DNA of 9,389 nucleotides from an uncultured Brevibacterium sp. (GCA_902489215.1 CABTZE010000078.1:1-9389), one strand, 5' to 3'. Counted from the stretch's first letter, positions 1-6,946 are shown. Numbers and translations are program-made. Notes: generated by a model from the sequence alone, not told the origin.

Positions 1-6
1 CGTCGG

Positions 7-888
7 GTGACGGTTCTGGCAGCCCCGCTGCTGCATGAGCACACCGACTGGGTCGCCGCGGAGATCGCCCGTGATCCCGCGGCGAACGTCTTCTTGCAGG
101 CGCTGTTGGAACGCTCGCGCACAGCCGAGATAGCCAGCCCCGCCGGTCGCTTGGTGGGATGCTTCCGTGAGGGGCGCCCGGTTGCCGCCTACTGGCTGGG
201 CAGCACGATTGTTCCGCTGAGTGCCGGCCCCGAAACCAACCGCGTCATGGCTGCAATCCTCAACCACGAGGGGCGCAGGCCATCGTCGTTTGTGGGTCCT
301 GCCGAGCAGGTTCTTGACCTGACCTCCCGGCTGAACTGGGGGCCGCCTCGAGATCGCAGGCCCGACCAGCCTCTGCTGAGTGCACTTGCCCCGCCGACCG
401 CTGTGCCGGACCCCCTGGTCCGGCAGTTCTCCCCGTACGAGGCGGAGGTTGTCTTCCCGGCTTCCGTCGCCATGTACGAAGAAGAAGTGGGGCACTCACC
501 TCTCGAAGGAGGAAACGTCGGCTATCGAAACCGGGTCGAGGGACTCATCGCCAGCGGTCTGTCGCTGGGCTATACGGTCCGCACCGCACCAACGGGTGAG
601 CCCATGCCGCTGTGGCCCAACCGGATGTCCGACGAACAGGTGGTGTTCAAAGCCGATATCGGAATCGGCTCGGTGACATCGGTTCAAGTGCAGGGTGTGT
701 GGGTGCACCCTGAATACCGAGGCAGGGGAGTGGCCTCACGCGCCATGGCTGCCACGACGGCGCTCATTCGCAGGCGCTTTGCCCCTATCGTCACGCTGTA
801 CGCCAACAGTCACAACGAACCGGCCCTTCGCGCTTACGCAAAAGCCGGCTTCGTTCAGGTCGGAACGTTTGCAACCGTGACCTACTGA
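7..888 (+). CDS. GNAT family N-acetyltransferase with N-terminal DUF4081-type domain
   Basis: Predicted acetyl-CoA-dependent N-acetyltransferase, cytoplasmic, substrate unknown. The C-terminal third is a clear GNAT fold: VQGVWVHPEYRGRGVASRAM at about residues 227-246 holds the acetyl-CoA pyrophosphate loop (R/Q-x-x-G-x-G/A, here R238-G-R-G-V-A), followed by LYANSHNEPALRAYAKAGF at 264-282, the typical last strand and helix of the family. The N-terminal half, with PAANVFLQALLE near residue 25 and a MYEEEVGHSP segment near 156, matches my memory of the actinobacterial DUF4081 domain that precedes GNAT in proteins encoded next to ispG and proS. The start is uncertain: GTG at 7 is the first start in the window, only six bases precede it, and the frame stays open to base 1, so the true start may lie upstream. 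It converges on the S4-domain gene across 80 bases in which I see no convincing terminator. Confidence 0.85.
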   Translation: MTVLAAPLLHEHTDWVAAEIARDPAANVFLQALLERSRTAEIASPAGRLVGCFREGRPVAAYWLGSTIVPLSAGPETNRVMAAILNHEGRRPSSFVGPAEQVLDLTSRLNWGPPRDRRPDQPLLSALAPPTAVPDPLVRQFSPYEAEVVFPASVAMYEEEVGHSPLEGGNVGYRNRVEGLIASGLSLGYTVRTAPTGEPMPLWPNRMSDEQVVFKADIGIGSVTSVQVQGVWVHPEYRGRGVASRAMAATTALIRRRFAPIVTLYANSHNEPALRAYAKAGFVQVGTFATVTY

Positions 889-968
889 GGTGAGCACACG
901 CACGCAGACAATCCCGTGAGCCGCACAAAGGCGCGCGAACAGCGCGGCTTAAGCGGCGCCTCGTGAGC

Positions 969-1361
969 TCAGCGGGATGTGCGCCCGCGCAGCCGGTCCC
1001 AGGCCCGGCGGTCCTTCTTCGTAGGCCGCCCAGCACCCTTTTCACGCTTGGGAACCGGGGCTCGCAGCAGCGGGTTCGGCGGGGGAGACGTATCGATGTA
1101 GCAGGCTGAGGCCATGGAAGCCGGCCCGCGCGTGTCGAGAAAACCCTGGACCGTGAGCACGCGCTCAGCACCCGGCCGGCGGATGACGACAACCTGGCCG
1201 ATCTTCACCTTGTCCGAAGGCTTCGCCCGGTCGCCGTCAATGCGCACGTGCCCGGACTTGATCTCTTTCTGTGCCAAAGATCGGGTTTTGAACGCGCGAA
1301 CACACCACAGCCAGACATCAATCCGCTGGCTTGTGCCGGCATCAAAACTCAGCTCCGGCAT
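969..1361 (-). CDS. Hsp15-like S4-domain RNA-binding protein
   Basis: Small 130-residue RNA-binding protein of the HslR/Hsp15 type. In E. coli that family recognises 50S subunits carrying stalled nascent chains; the same role here is inference. The S4 domain covers about residues 12-62 (RIDVWLWCVRAFKTRSLAQK, then GHVRIDGDRAKPSDKVKIG). The basic tail GRPTKKDRRAWDRLRG at 111-126 resembles the RP-x-KK-x-RR tail of Hsp15, and the length matches the E. coli protein. The frame is open far upstream, but the ATG at 1361 is chosen because AAAGGAG (bases 1366-1372, read on the minus strand) sits 4 bases before it, because the S4 domain begins just after it, and because a longer form would run into proS. 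It is divergent from proS, with about 100 bases between the two start codons. I see no convincing minus-strand promoter in that gap. Confidence 0.87.
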   Translation of the reverse strand: MPELSFDAGTSQRIDVWLWCVRAFKTRSLAQKEIKSGHVRIDGDRAKPSDKVKIGQVVVIRRPGAERVLTVQGFLDTRGPASMASACYIDTSPPPNPLLRAPVPKREKGAGRPTKKDRRAWDRLRGRTSR

Positions 1362-1400
1362 AAGGCTCCTTTCGGCGTGGTCGGCCCGGTGGCGAAGACA

Positions 1401-1429
1401 CTGCGAACAACTGTAGCGCCGGTGATAAT
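1401..1429 (+). promoter_or_regulatory. Candidate proS promoter
   Basis: GATAAT at 1424-1429 (5 of 6 to TATAAT) is preceded, after 17 bases, by CTGCGA at 1401-1406, a weak -35 (3 of 6 to TTGACA). It would give a 5' leader of roughly 28 bases ending in AAAAGGAG at 1451-1458, five bases before the proS ATG at 1464. It lies in the only space between the divergent S4 gene and proS. The -10 is good and the -35 is poor, so this is a reading by eye. Confidence 0.45.
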
Positions 1430-1463
1430 CTTGCCCCGATACCTGCCCGAAAAAGGAGCCCAC

Positions 1464-3287
1464 ATGACCCTGCGGCTGTCGAAGCTGTTCGTCCGGACGC
1501 TGAAAGAAGATCCGGCCGATGCCGAAATCAAAAGCCACAAACTGCTGCACCGCGCCGGCTACATTCGCCGCACCTCGCCCGGCGTCTTCTCGTGGCTGCC
1601 GCTGGGCCTGAAAGTCCTCGAGCGCGTTGAAGCGATTGTCCGCGAGGAAATGGAGCGCGCCGGAAGCCAGGAAGTTCACTTCCCGGCTCTGCTGCCCGCT
1701 GAACCCTACGAACAGTCCGGTCGCTGGGCCGCGTTCGGTGAGGGCATCTTCCGTCTGAAGGATCGCCGCGAGCACGACTATCTGCTCGCACCGACCCACG
1801 AAGAGGTGTTCACCATGCTGGTGGGCGACCTCTACTCGTCATACAAGGACCTCCCGCTGAACCTGTACCAGATTCAGACAAAGTACCGCGACGAAGCACG
1901 CCCGCGGGCCGGCCTGCTGCGCGGACGCGAATTCATCATGAAGGACGCCTACTCCTTCGACATGGACGACGCGAGCCTCGACGCTTCCTACGAAGCCATG
2001 CGCCGGGCCTATATCAACGTCTTCAACCGCCTGGGCCTGCCGTACGTCGTCGTGGAGGCCACCCCCGGTGCAATGGGTGGCTCCGGCACGCACGAATTCC
2101 TCTACCCGAGCGAAGTCGGCGAAGACACCTACGTCCGCTCAGACGGCGGCTACACCGCCAACGTCGAAGCCGTCACCACTCCACTGGCCGACCCCGTGCC
2201 GTTTGACGGTCTGCCGGAAGCACAGGTCATGGAAACGCCGGACGCGCGCACCATCGAGACCCTGGTCGAAAGCGCAAACGAAGTCTTCCCGCGCTCCGAC
2301 CGCCCCTGGACGGCCGCAGACACGCTCAAGAACGTCGTGTGCGCCCTCATCCACCCCGACGGCGAACGCGAAGTCATCGTCATCGGCCTGCCCGGCGACC
2401 GCGCTGCCGATCTCGACCGCGCTGCGGGTACCGGTCTGCTCGGCGACGGTGAAGTTGACCTCGAACCGGCAGCCGAAGAGGACCTCAAGAAGCACCCCGG
2501 GCTCGTTCCCGGGTACATCGGCCCCGGAAACTCGCTGGATGCGCCTGTCCTGGGTGCAGAAAGCTCCACCGGCATCCGCTATTTCCTGGACCCGCGCGTC
2601 TCTGATGGCACCCAGTGGATCACCGGCGCCAACGAAGACCGCAAGCACGTCTTCAACCTCACCGCCGGCCGTGACTTCAAGGCTGACGGCTACATCGAAG
2701 CCGCTGAAATCCGCGAGGGCGACCCCGCCCCGGACGGATCCGGACCGCTGCAGCTTGCCCGCGGTGTGGAGATCGGCCAGATCTTCAAACTCGGCACCCG
2801 CTACGCTGAAGCTCTCGGCCTGAACGTGCTCGATGAGAACGGCAAGTCCCGCGTCGTCACGATGGGCAGCTACGGCATCGGCGTCACCCGTGTTCTGGCT
2901 TGCCTGGTCGAAGAGTTCGCCGATGACAAAGGTCTCCTGTGGCCGGTGCACCTGGCTCCCGCCGACGTGCACATTGTCGCCACCGGCAAGGGCGACGAAC
3001 CGCTGGAAGCTGCTGAAAAGCTCGCTGCGGCCATCGAAGAGGCCGGCTTCCGAGTTCTGCTGGATGACCGTCCGAAGGTTTCGCCCGGCATGAAATTCGG
3101 CGACGCTGAACTGCTGGGTGTGCCGAACGTGCTTGTCGCCGGCCGCGGCCTGGCCGACGGTGTTGTGGAACTTCGTGACCGCTTCACTGGAGAATCGACC
3201 GACCTGCCGCTTGACGAAGCCGCAGAGGCCGTCGTTGCCCGACTGCGGGAACAGTACGCCAAGCAGGACGCCATCGAACTTCTGTAA
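1464..3287 (+). CDS. proS: Prolyl-tRNA synthetase (bacterial type, with editing insertion)
   Basis: Class II aminoacyl-tRNA synthetase that charges tRNA-Pro with proline in the cytoplasm; 607 residues, slightly above the usual 570-590 of the bacterial ProS type. Motif 1 lies around 33-75 (SPGVFSWLPLGLKVLERVE), motif 2 at 139-166 (YRDEARPRAGLLRGREF, then MKDAYSFD), and motif 3 at 468-477 (GSYGIGVTRV). Between motifs 2 and 3, about 225-405, lies the INS domain, which in this family hydrolyses mischarged Ala-tRNA-Pro. Lys289 in DTLKNVV looks like the conserved editing lysine, and GANEDRKHVFNLTAGRDF (388-405) matches the conserved end of INS. The anticodon-binding domain follows from about 493 (WPVHLAPADVHIV). 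The start at 1464 is set by AAAAGGAG five bases upstream and by the normal N-terminus; an in-frame extension to 1248 overlaps the divergent S4 gene and is rejected. All catalytic motifs look intact. Confidence 0.97.
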   Translation: MTLRLSKLFVRTLKEDPADAEIKSHKLLHRAGYIRRTSPGVFSWLPLGLKVLERVEAIVREEMERAGSQEVHFPALLPAEPYEQSGRWAAFGEGIFRLKDRREHDYLLAPTHEEVFTMLVGDLYSSYKDLPLNLYQIQTKYRDEARPRAGLLRGREFIMKDAYSFDMDDASLDASYEAMRRAYINVFNRLGLPYVVVEATPGAMGGSGTHEFLYPSEVGEDTYVRSDGGYTANVEAVTTPLADPVPFDGLPEAQVMETPDARTIETLVESANEVFPRSDRPWTAADTLKNVVCALIHPDGEREVIVIGLPGDRAADLDRAAGTGLLGDGEVDLEPAAEEDLKKHPGLVPGYIGPGNSLDAPVLGAESSTGIRYFLDPRVSDGTQWITGANEDRKHVFNLTAGRDFKADGYIEAAEIREGDPAPDGSGPLQLARGVEIGQIFKLGTRYAEALGLNVLDENGKSRVVTMGSYGIGVTRVLACLVEEFADDKGLLWPVHLAPADVHIVATGKGDEPLEAAEKLAAAIEEAGFRVLLDDRPKVSPGMKFGDAELLGVPNVLVAGRGLADGVVELRDRFTGESTDLPLDEAAEAVVARLREQYAKQDAIELL

Positions 3288-3324
3288 GCGCCAGGTGCTG
3301 GCACTTGAACCGCCAGCCGTACGC

Positions 3325-3370
3325 AAACGCCGGTGCCCCAAGCGTCACGCTTGGGGCACCGGCGTTTTCT
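3325..3370. terminator. Bidirectional rho-independent terminator between proS and the kinase gene
   Basis: A perfect 20-bp inverted repeat: the left arm 3325-3344 and right arm 3348-3367 are exact reverse complements, separated by the 3-base loop TCA. The GC-rich core is flanked by A3 on the left and TTTTCT on the right, so each strand reads a strong hairpin followed by a short T run: T4 on the plus strand, T3 on the minus strand. It lies 37 bases after the proS stop and 27 bases before the stop of the minus-strand kinase gene, so it serves both convergent units. Confidence 0.93.
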
Positions 3371-3393
3371 GCCGCGGGCGGCAGCGCTGCGCG

Positions 3394-4413
3394 TCAGCCG
3401 AGCGGTTTGAGCTGCTGGGTGGTGACGCCCTGCACACTGACTCCGGTGAGGGCGCGGGCAACCCACAGGGAGCGCTCGGCGTCTTCGATCAGTCGAGGGT
3501 TGCCTTCCGCGGCAGCGCGCAAGTACCAGAACATGTTCTGGACTTCCCGGGCGACAGAAGCGCCCATCGCCCCGCTGGGGTTGATCTGCGCGCGGCGGGA
3601 AAGCTCGGCCGCGAATCCGCGCAGCCAGTCAGCCTGACCTTCGGGGTCAGTTCCGGGGATTTCGCCCAGCCGGTTCCACATGAGCGGTGCGAGCATGTAC
3701 TCGGTGGGGCCCGTGAGCGGCTGCGGGTCGATGGCCTTCCACGTGGCGATGCCGTTTGCATCCGGGTTGCCGGCAAGGATGTTGTAGTAGTGCAGGTCAG
3801 CGTGCAGCAGCCAGCTGTCGGCAGCACCCGCCAGCTCTTTCGTCCACGACAGCGCAGTGGAGAGCACTTGCTGGTCGGCTTGGGTGAATGCCGGGAAGCT
3901 GTCGACAAGACGCACATCGGTGTCAAAGCGCTTGAGCCATGCGGCGGCGATGTCCTGGACGCGAACGAATCCGTTTGTGCCCGGCACCCGCAGCGCCTGC
4001 ACCAGCTGCCCCCAGATGGGTGCGACCGCGTGCAGCGGCTCCGTCGACAGGTTGACCTCGGTGCGCAGTCGTTCTTGCAGCGTGGCGCGCATGGACGGGT
4101 CGTCTTCGATGATCCGTACAGCGCCGTGCCCACCCCACGCTCGCAGCGCCCGGATGGTCTGTTCGTGCACCGTCGGGTTGTCGGTGTTCGGTGCGGCTAT
4201 GCGCAGCACCGCGGGGAAGCCGTCGTGCAGACGGACCGGAATGACGAGGCTTTCTGCGCCCGCCCAGGGGGAACCCGGTTGGGGATCGTCCGTGAGCTTC
4301 CACCGGTCGAAAAGTTCGAACACGATGTGGTCCAGCGCGGCGGCCCAAGCCTGCGCGCGTTCCTCACCTTGGGTCTGCGTTGCCGAATTGAGGAGCACGG
4401 GAGGGACTTTCAC
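3394..4413 (-). CDS. Aminoglycoside/hydroxyurea-kinase-like phosphotransferase (APH(6)/Hur family)
   Basis: Predicted ATP-dependent small-molecule kinase of 339 residues with the protein-kinase-like APH fold. The catalytic loop HADLHYYN at 204-211 supplies the base Asp206 and the metal ligand Asn211, and IDPQPLTG from 228 supplies the DP(x)P metal-binding Asp229. RALRAWGGHGAVRIIEDD (88-105) is the W-x-G-x-GAVR-x-x-x-x-D signature of the streptomycin-6-kinase/hydroxyurea-kinase group, and EYMLAPLMWNRLGE (238-251) is its usual later segment. One oddity: the ATP-binding lysine expected in the AVLK position reads PAVLRI, with Arg71. The GTG start at 4413 overlaps the lipoprotein stop in a GTGA tetranucleotide and has a GAAGGAGA ribosome site inside the upstream gene, implying translational coupling. 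Chromosomal core-like context suggests a metabolite kinase rather than acquired drug resistance; the substrate is unknown. Confidence 0.85.
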   Translation of the reverse strand: MKVPPVLLNSATQTQGEERAQAWAAALDHIVFELFDRWKLTDDPQPGSPWAGAESLVIPVRLHDGFPAVLRIAAPNTDNPTVHEQTIRALRAWGGHGAVRIIEDDPSMRATLQERLRTEVNLSTEPLHAVAPIWGQLVQALRVPGTNGFVRVQDIAAAWLKRFDTDVRLVDSFPAFTQADQQVLSTALSWTKELAGAADSWLLHADLHYYNILAGNPDANGIATWKAIDPQPLTGPTEYMLAPLMWNRLGEIPGTDPEGQADWLRGFAAELSRRAQINPSGAMGASVAREVQNMFWYLRAAAEGNPRLIEDAERSLWVARALTGVSVQGVTTQQLKPLG

Positions 4414-5297
4414 TGGGCTTCTCCTTCGTAGCGCAGCAGCTGTCTGCCGCCGAAGCCGATGCGAGCATCAGCGCTGGCTTTGAGCTCACGGCCGGCCAGG
4501 GGAACAGCGGCGGGGTCTTCAAACATTCTGAACAGGGCCGCAGCGATCGTGTCCTCCAGCTGCTGAGCCAGCTGCTTTGCCGACCCTGGGTCAGACGGGG
4601 TGTGCGGCAGGCTCCACGCGGGACGGTTCGCCGCTTCTTCGCGTTCGCCCTGCTTGAGCAGCATGTTGGCGTCAGCGGCAGCATTGGCGAGCGCTTCCAC
4701 CCTGGCGGCGGCCGCCCTGCGTTCCCGGCTATCGGGTTTCATTGCCAGGGCGACCTTGGTGTAGCCGTAGGAGGCTTTGAACGCCGCCGCTGCGAACTCG
4801 TGAAGCGGATCGGCGTCGTCACCTGGATTGTATGGTTTGCGGTCGGCGAAGTCGGGGTAGCCCTGAGCGGGAAGCTGGGCGAAGCGCCGCTGGGCTGGTT
4901 TCCAATTCGGCAGGAGGTTTGATGCGCCGACTGCCACGTCGACGATGATGGCTGTCTGCGGTCCGCCGAGCGTGTGGATGTCACGCAGAACCAGATCGAC
5001 GATGGTGTACATGGCCGAAGTGAAGGTGTGCTCCGGGGGAATCTCAGGGAAGCCGGAACTGTCAGACGTCCACGGCGGGCCGATGGCCGCAGTGAGCTTC
5101 GTGCGCTCTTCTTCGTGGTTGTCATCGTTGATAGAGGCCAGCACGGCGGCAATTCGGCCGCGTGAGGATTCTTCGGCTTCAGCCTGCATGCGGTCCTCTG
5201 GCGAGCCCAAGCGCAGGCCGCACCCGGACAGTGCCGCAGTCGCGCTGAGCAGGAGGAAAGCGCGTCTGCTCGTGTGCTTGGGAAGGATGTAGGCCAT
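4410..5297 (-). CDS. Tat-type lipoprotein with DUF4439-like (ferritin-like) C-terminal region
   Basis: A 295-residue exported lipoprotein of unknown function. The N-terminus has a basic n-region (K7, R11, R12), a short hydrophobic core (AFLLLSATAAL, 13-23) and a lipobox LSGC with the lipidated Cys26, so the mature protein should be anchored to the outer face of the membrane. S10-R-R-A-F-L fits the twin-arginine S/T-R-R-x-F-L pattern, so export in folded form is plausible. From about 165 it is helix-rich (AAAAFKASYGYTKVALA, then LPHTPSDPGSAKQLAQQLED near 234-253), which matches my recollection of the DUF4439 domain found in actinobacterial proteins encoded beside rimP. The family call comes from memory of the pattern, not a search. 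The start ATG at 5297 has AGGA seven bases upstream. It is the first gene of a two-gene unit with the kinase. Confidence 0.78.
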   Translation of the reverse strand: MAYILPKHTSRRAFLLLSATAALSGCGLRLGSPEDRMQAEAEESSRGRIAAVLASINDDNHEEERTKLTAAIGPPWTSDSSGFPEIPPEHTFTSAMYTIVDLVLRDIHTLGGPQTAIIVDVAVGASNLLPNWKPAQRRFAQLPAQGYPDFADRKPYNPGDDADPLHEFAAAAFKASYGYTKVALAMKPDSRERRAAAARVEALANAAADANMLLKQGEREEAANRPAWSLPHTPSDPGSAKQLAQQLEDTIAAALFRMFEDPAAVPLAGRELKASADARIGFGGRQLLRYEGEAQ

Positions 5298-5331
5298 TCG
5301 CTCATCCTACTCGGCGAGAGTGTTCAGCTGT

Positions 5332-5359
5332 GAAATAAAAGCCGCGTGCGATCAAGCAA
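5332..5359 (-). promoter_or_regulatory. Possible promoter of the lipoprotein-kinase unit
   Basis: On the minus strand TTGCTT (complement of 5354-5359) and TATTTC (complement of 5332-5337) are separated by 16 bases and point at the lipoprotein gene, whose start is 35 bases further on. Each hexamer matches only 3 of 6 consensus positions, so this is the best candidate in the 108-base divergent gap rather than a clear promoter. Confidence 0.25.
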
Positions 5360-5369
5360 GCAGGGTGCG

Positions 5370-5399
5370 TTGTTCTTGCGGTGGTCCTGCGGCAAGAAT
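5370..5399 (+). promoter_or_regulatory. Possible rimP promoter, close enough to give a leaderless mRNA
   Basis: TTGTTC (5370-5375) and AAGAAT (5394-5399) are 18 bases apart. The -10 ends six bases before the rimP ATG at 5406, so transcription would begin at or next to the start codon. The -10 lacks the first T of TANNNT, which lowers confidence. The same geometry is seen, with a better -10, in front of ylxR. Confidence 0.3.
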
Positions 5400-5405
5400 A
5401 GGAGC

Positions 5406-5873
5406 ATGGCTTATTCAGAAGACGACATCGCCCAGGCTGTGGCCGGTCCGCTGGAAGAGCTGGGCCTGCTGGTGGAAGACGTGAAGATGCACGCCGCGGG
5501 TGTGCACCGGCGGCTGGTGGTCACGGTGGATCTCGCGGGTGACACGACTGACGCTGTGTCAACCGATCTCATCGAGCAGGCCACCCGCGTCATCTCCGAG
5601 GTGGTCGATCCGCTTCCGCTGTTCAACGACAAGCCGTACGAACTCGAGGTGTCTTCGCCGGGAGCGCTGCGCCCGCTGACTGAGCCTCGTCACTTCCGTA
5701 GGAACGTCGGACGCACGATCGAGGTGAAGCCGACCGACGGCAAGAAGATCGCCGGTGTGCTCACTGGCGTAACTGGGCTGGGCATTGTTCTGGACCCCGG
5801 TTCGGGCCGCGAACCGGTCGAGTTTTCCTTTGACGGAATCGAAAAAGCCCAGGTGGTTCTTAAGTTCCGCTGA
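5406..5873 (+). CDS. rimP: Ribosome maturation factor RimP
   Basis: Cytoplasmic assembly factor needed for maturation of the 30S subunit; 155 residues, close to the 150 of the E. coli protein. The N-terminal alpha/beta domain spans about 5-90, with LEELGLLVEDVKMH at 16-29 and the family signature YELEVSSPGALRPL at 78-91; an SH3-like C-terminal domain follows (RNVGRTIEVK, then KKIAGVLTGV). The ATG at 5406 gives the normal family N-terminus. The only nearby purine tract, AGGAG at 5400-5404, is one base from that ATG, too close for ordinary Shine-Dalgarno pairing. The in-frame GTG at 5346 would add 20 residues that look unlike the family. It is first in the rimP-nusA-ylxR-infB cluster and divergent from the lipoprotein gene. 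Confidence 0.95.
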   Translation: MAYSEDDIAQAVAGPLEELGLLVEDVKMHAAGVHRRLVVTVDLAGDTTDAVSTDLIEQATRVISEVVDPLPLFNDKPYELEVSSPGALRPLTEPRHFRRNVGRTIEVKPTDGKKIAGVLTGVTGLGIVLDPGSGREPVEFSFDGIEKAQVVLKFR

Positions 5874-5896
5874 TGCGGCATGCTGTGCGCATGAAC

Positions 5897-5902
5897 TAGG
5901 GT
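5897..5902 (+). promoter_or_regulatory. Possible -10 element for an internal nusA promoter
   Basis: TAGGGT fits the actinobacterial TANNNT -10 pattern and lies in the 72-base gap between rimP and nusA, which is longer than a tightly coupled operon needs. A start near 5909 would leave a leader of roughly 37 bases that includes the nusA ribosome site GAGGAG at 5934-5939. No good -35 is visible upstream, so read-through from rimP alone is equally possible. Confidence 0.3.
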
Positions 5903-5945
5903 TGAACCGAAAAAACTGAATAACAAGACAGAAGAGGAGCGGGCA

Positions 5946-6905
5946 GTGGACATCGATCTTGGCGCACTGAGGCTGATTGAGAGCGAGCGCGAAATCCCGA
6001 TGACGACGCTGGTGGGGCTGATTGAACAGGCTCTGCTGAGCGCGTACCACAACATGGAGGGCCACTACCCGGACTCTCGTGCCGAAATCGATCTGAAAAC
6101 CGGTAAGGCCACTATTTGGGCCACGGAATTCGACGCCGACGACAACCCCATCGGGGAATTCGACGACACGCCAGATGACTTCGGCCGCATTGCTGCTATG
6201 ACAGCGCGCAATGTCATTCATCAGCGCCTGCGCGCAGTCGAAGACGAAGGCGTGCTGGGGTCGTTCCGCGACAAAGAGGGCGAAATCGTCTCCGGCATCA
6301 TCCAGCAGGGCCGCGACGCAGCCATGATCCAGGTGGACCTGGGCGAAGTCGAAGCCCTTCTGCCCCCACACGAACAGGTTCCCGGGGAAGACTATTCGCA
6401 CGGCCGACGCATCCGCGTGTTCATTGCCGATGTGCGTCCCGGCAACAAGGGTCCGTCGATCACAGTTTCGCGAACCCACCCGAACCTCGTGCGCAAACTT
6501 TTCGCCCACGAAGTTCCGCAGATTGCCGACGGCAGCGTGGAAATCGTCTCGATTGCGCGCGAAGCCGGACACCGCACCAAGCTTGCGGTGCAGGCGACTG
6601 TGCCGGGGCTCAACGCCAAGGGCGCCTGCATTGGGGAAATGGGCACTCGCGTCCGGGCCGTCATGAACGAGCTCGGCGCTGAAAAGATCGATATCGTCGA
6701 CTACAGCGATGACCCCACTGTCTTCATTGCCAACGCCCTGAGCCCGGCGGAAGTGGAACGGGTCGAAGTGCTTGACGCCGCCTCGAAGATGGCGCGGGCC
6801 TACGTGCGCTCGGACCTTCTTTCGCTTGCGATCGGCAAGGAAGGGCAGAACGCCCGCCTGGCCGCAAAGCTGACGGGGTGGAAGATCGACATCGTCGAAG
6901 CCTAG
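5946..6905 (+). CDS. nusA: Transcription elongation/termination factor NusA
   Basis: RNA polymerase-binding factor that modulates pausing, intrinsic termination and antitermination. The 319-residue protein has the short actinobacterial architecture without the C-terminal acidic repeats of E. coli NusA. An N-terminal RNAP-binding domain covers about 1-105 (ALRLIESEREIPM at 7-19), followed by S1 at about 110-175 (GEIVSGIIQ, then ITVSRTHPNLVRKLF). KH1 has its GxxG loop in CIGEMGTRV (228-236), and KH2 has AIGKEGQNARLAAKLTGW (295-312). The KH1 loop reads GEMG where I would expect GPMG or GPxG, a minor difference. GTG at 5946 is chosen as the start because GAGGAG lies six bases upstream and the protein begins in the usual DIDLGALRLIE way. 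It follows rimP by 72 bases and precedes ylxR by 41. Confidence 0.97.
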   Translation: MDIDLGALRLIESEREIPMTTLVGLIEQALLSAYHNMEGHYPDSRAEIDLKTGKATIWATEFDADDNPIGEFDDTPDDFGRIAAMTARNVIHQRLRAVEDEGVLGSFRDKEGEIVSGIIQQGRDAAMIQVDLGEVEALLPPHEQVPGEDYSHGRRIRVFIADVRPGNKGPSITVSRTHPNLVRKLFAHEVPQIADGSVEIVSIAREAGHRTKLAVQATVPGLNAKGACIGEMGTRVRAVMNELGAEKIDIVDYSDDPTVFIANALSPAEVERVEVLDAASKMARAYVRSDLLSLAIGKEGQNARLAAKLTGWKIDIVEA

Positions 6906-6933
6906 GCCCCGCGGGTCGGCTGGGCCCGTGCTG

Positions 6934-6939
6934 TAGACT
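6934..6939 (+). promoter_or_regulatory. TAGACT -10 element, probable leaderless ylxR promoter
   Basis: TAGACT is the textbook actinobacterial -10 (TANNNT). It ends seven bases before the GTG at 6947, which is the spacing that places the transcription start on the first base of the coding sequence. No clear -35 is visible, which is common for actinobacterial promoters, and no Shine-Dalgarno precedes the GTG. Together these favour an internal leaderless promoter supplying ylxR and perhaps infB independently of rimP-nusA. Confidence 0.55.
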
Positions 6940-6946
6940 AACATGC

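Noticed and set aside
929..961. GC-rich inverted repeat AGGCGC/GCGCCT between the convergent GNAT and S4 genes
   Set aside because: Only six outer pairs with a long interior and no T run on either strand, so it is not supported as a terminator.
1248..1463. 72-codon N-terminal extension of proS
   Set aside because: It runs through the divergent S4 gene; AAAAGGAG before ATG 1464 and the normal ProS N-terminus fix the start.
1362..1799. N-terminal extension of the S4 gene to 1799
   Set aside because: It would overlap the start of proS by over 300 bases, while a strong AAAGGAG and the start of the S4 domain support ATG 1361.
2139..3341. 400-codon open frame antisense to proS
   Set aside because: It mirrors the codon structure of a strongly coding GC-rich gene, has no family features, and covers conserved ProS domains on the other strand.
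3394..4413. Kinase as an acquired aminoglycoside-resistance gene
   Set aside because: There are no mobile-element signs, composition matches its neighbours, it is coupled to a core-type lipoprotein gene, and family membership alone does not show drug specificity.
5902..5930. TTGAAC as a -35 for nusA
   Set aside because: No acceptable -10 is found 16-18 bases downstream (AAGACA region).
6905..6926. GGCCC/GGGCC inverted repeat after nusA
   Set aside because: Five pairs, a 12-base loop and no T run; likely chance in GC-rich DNA.
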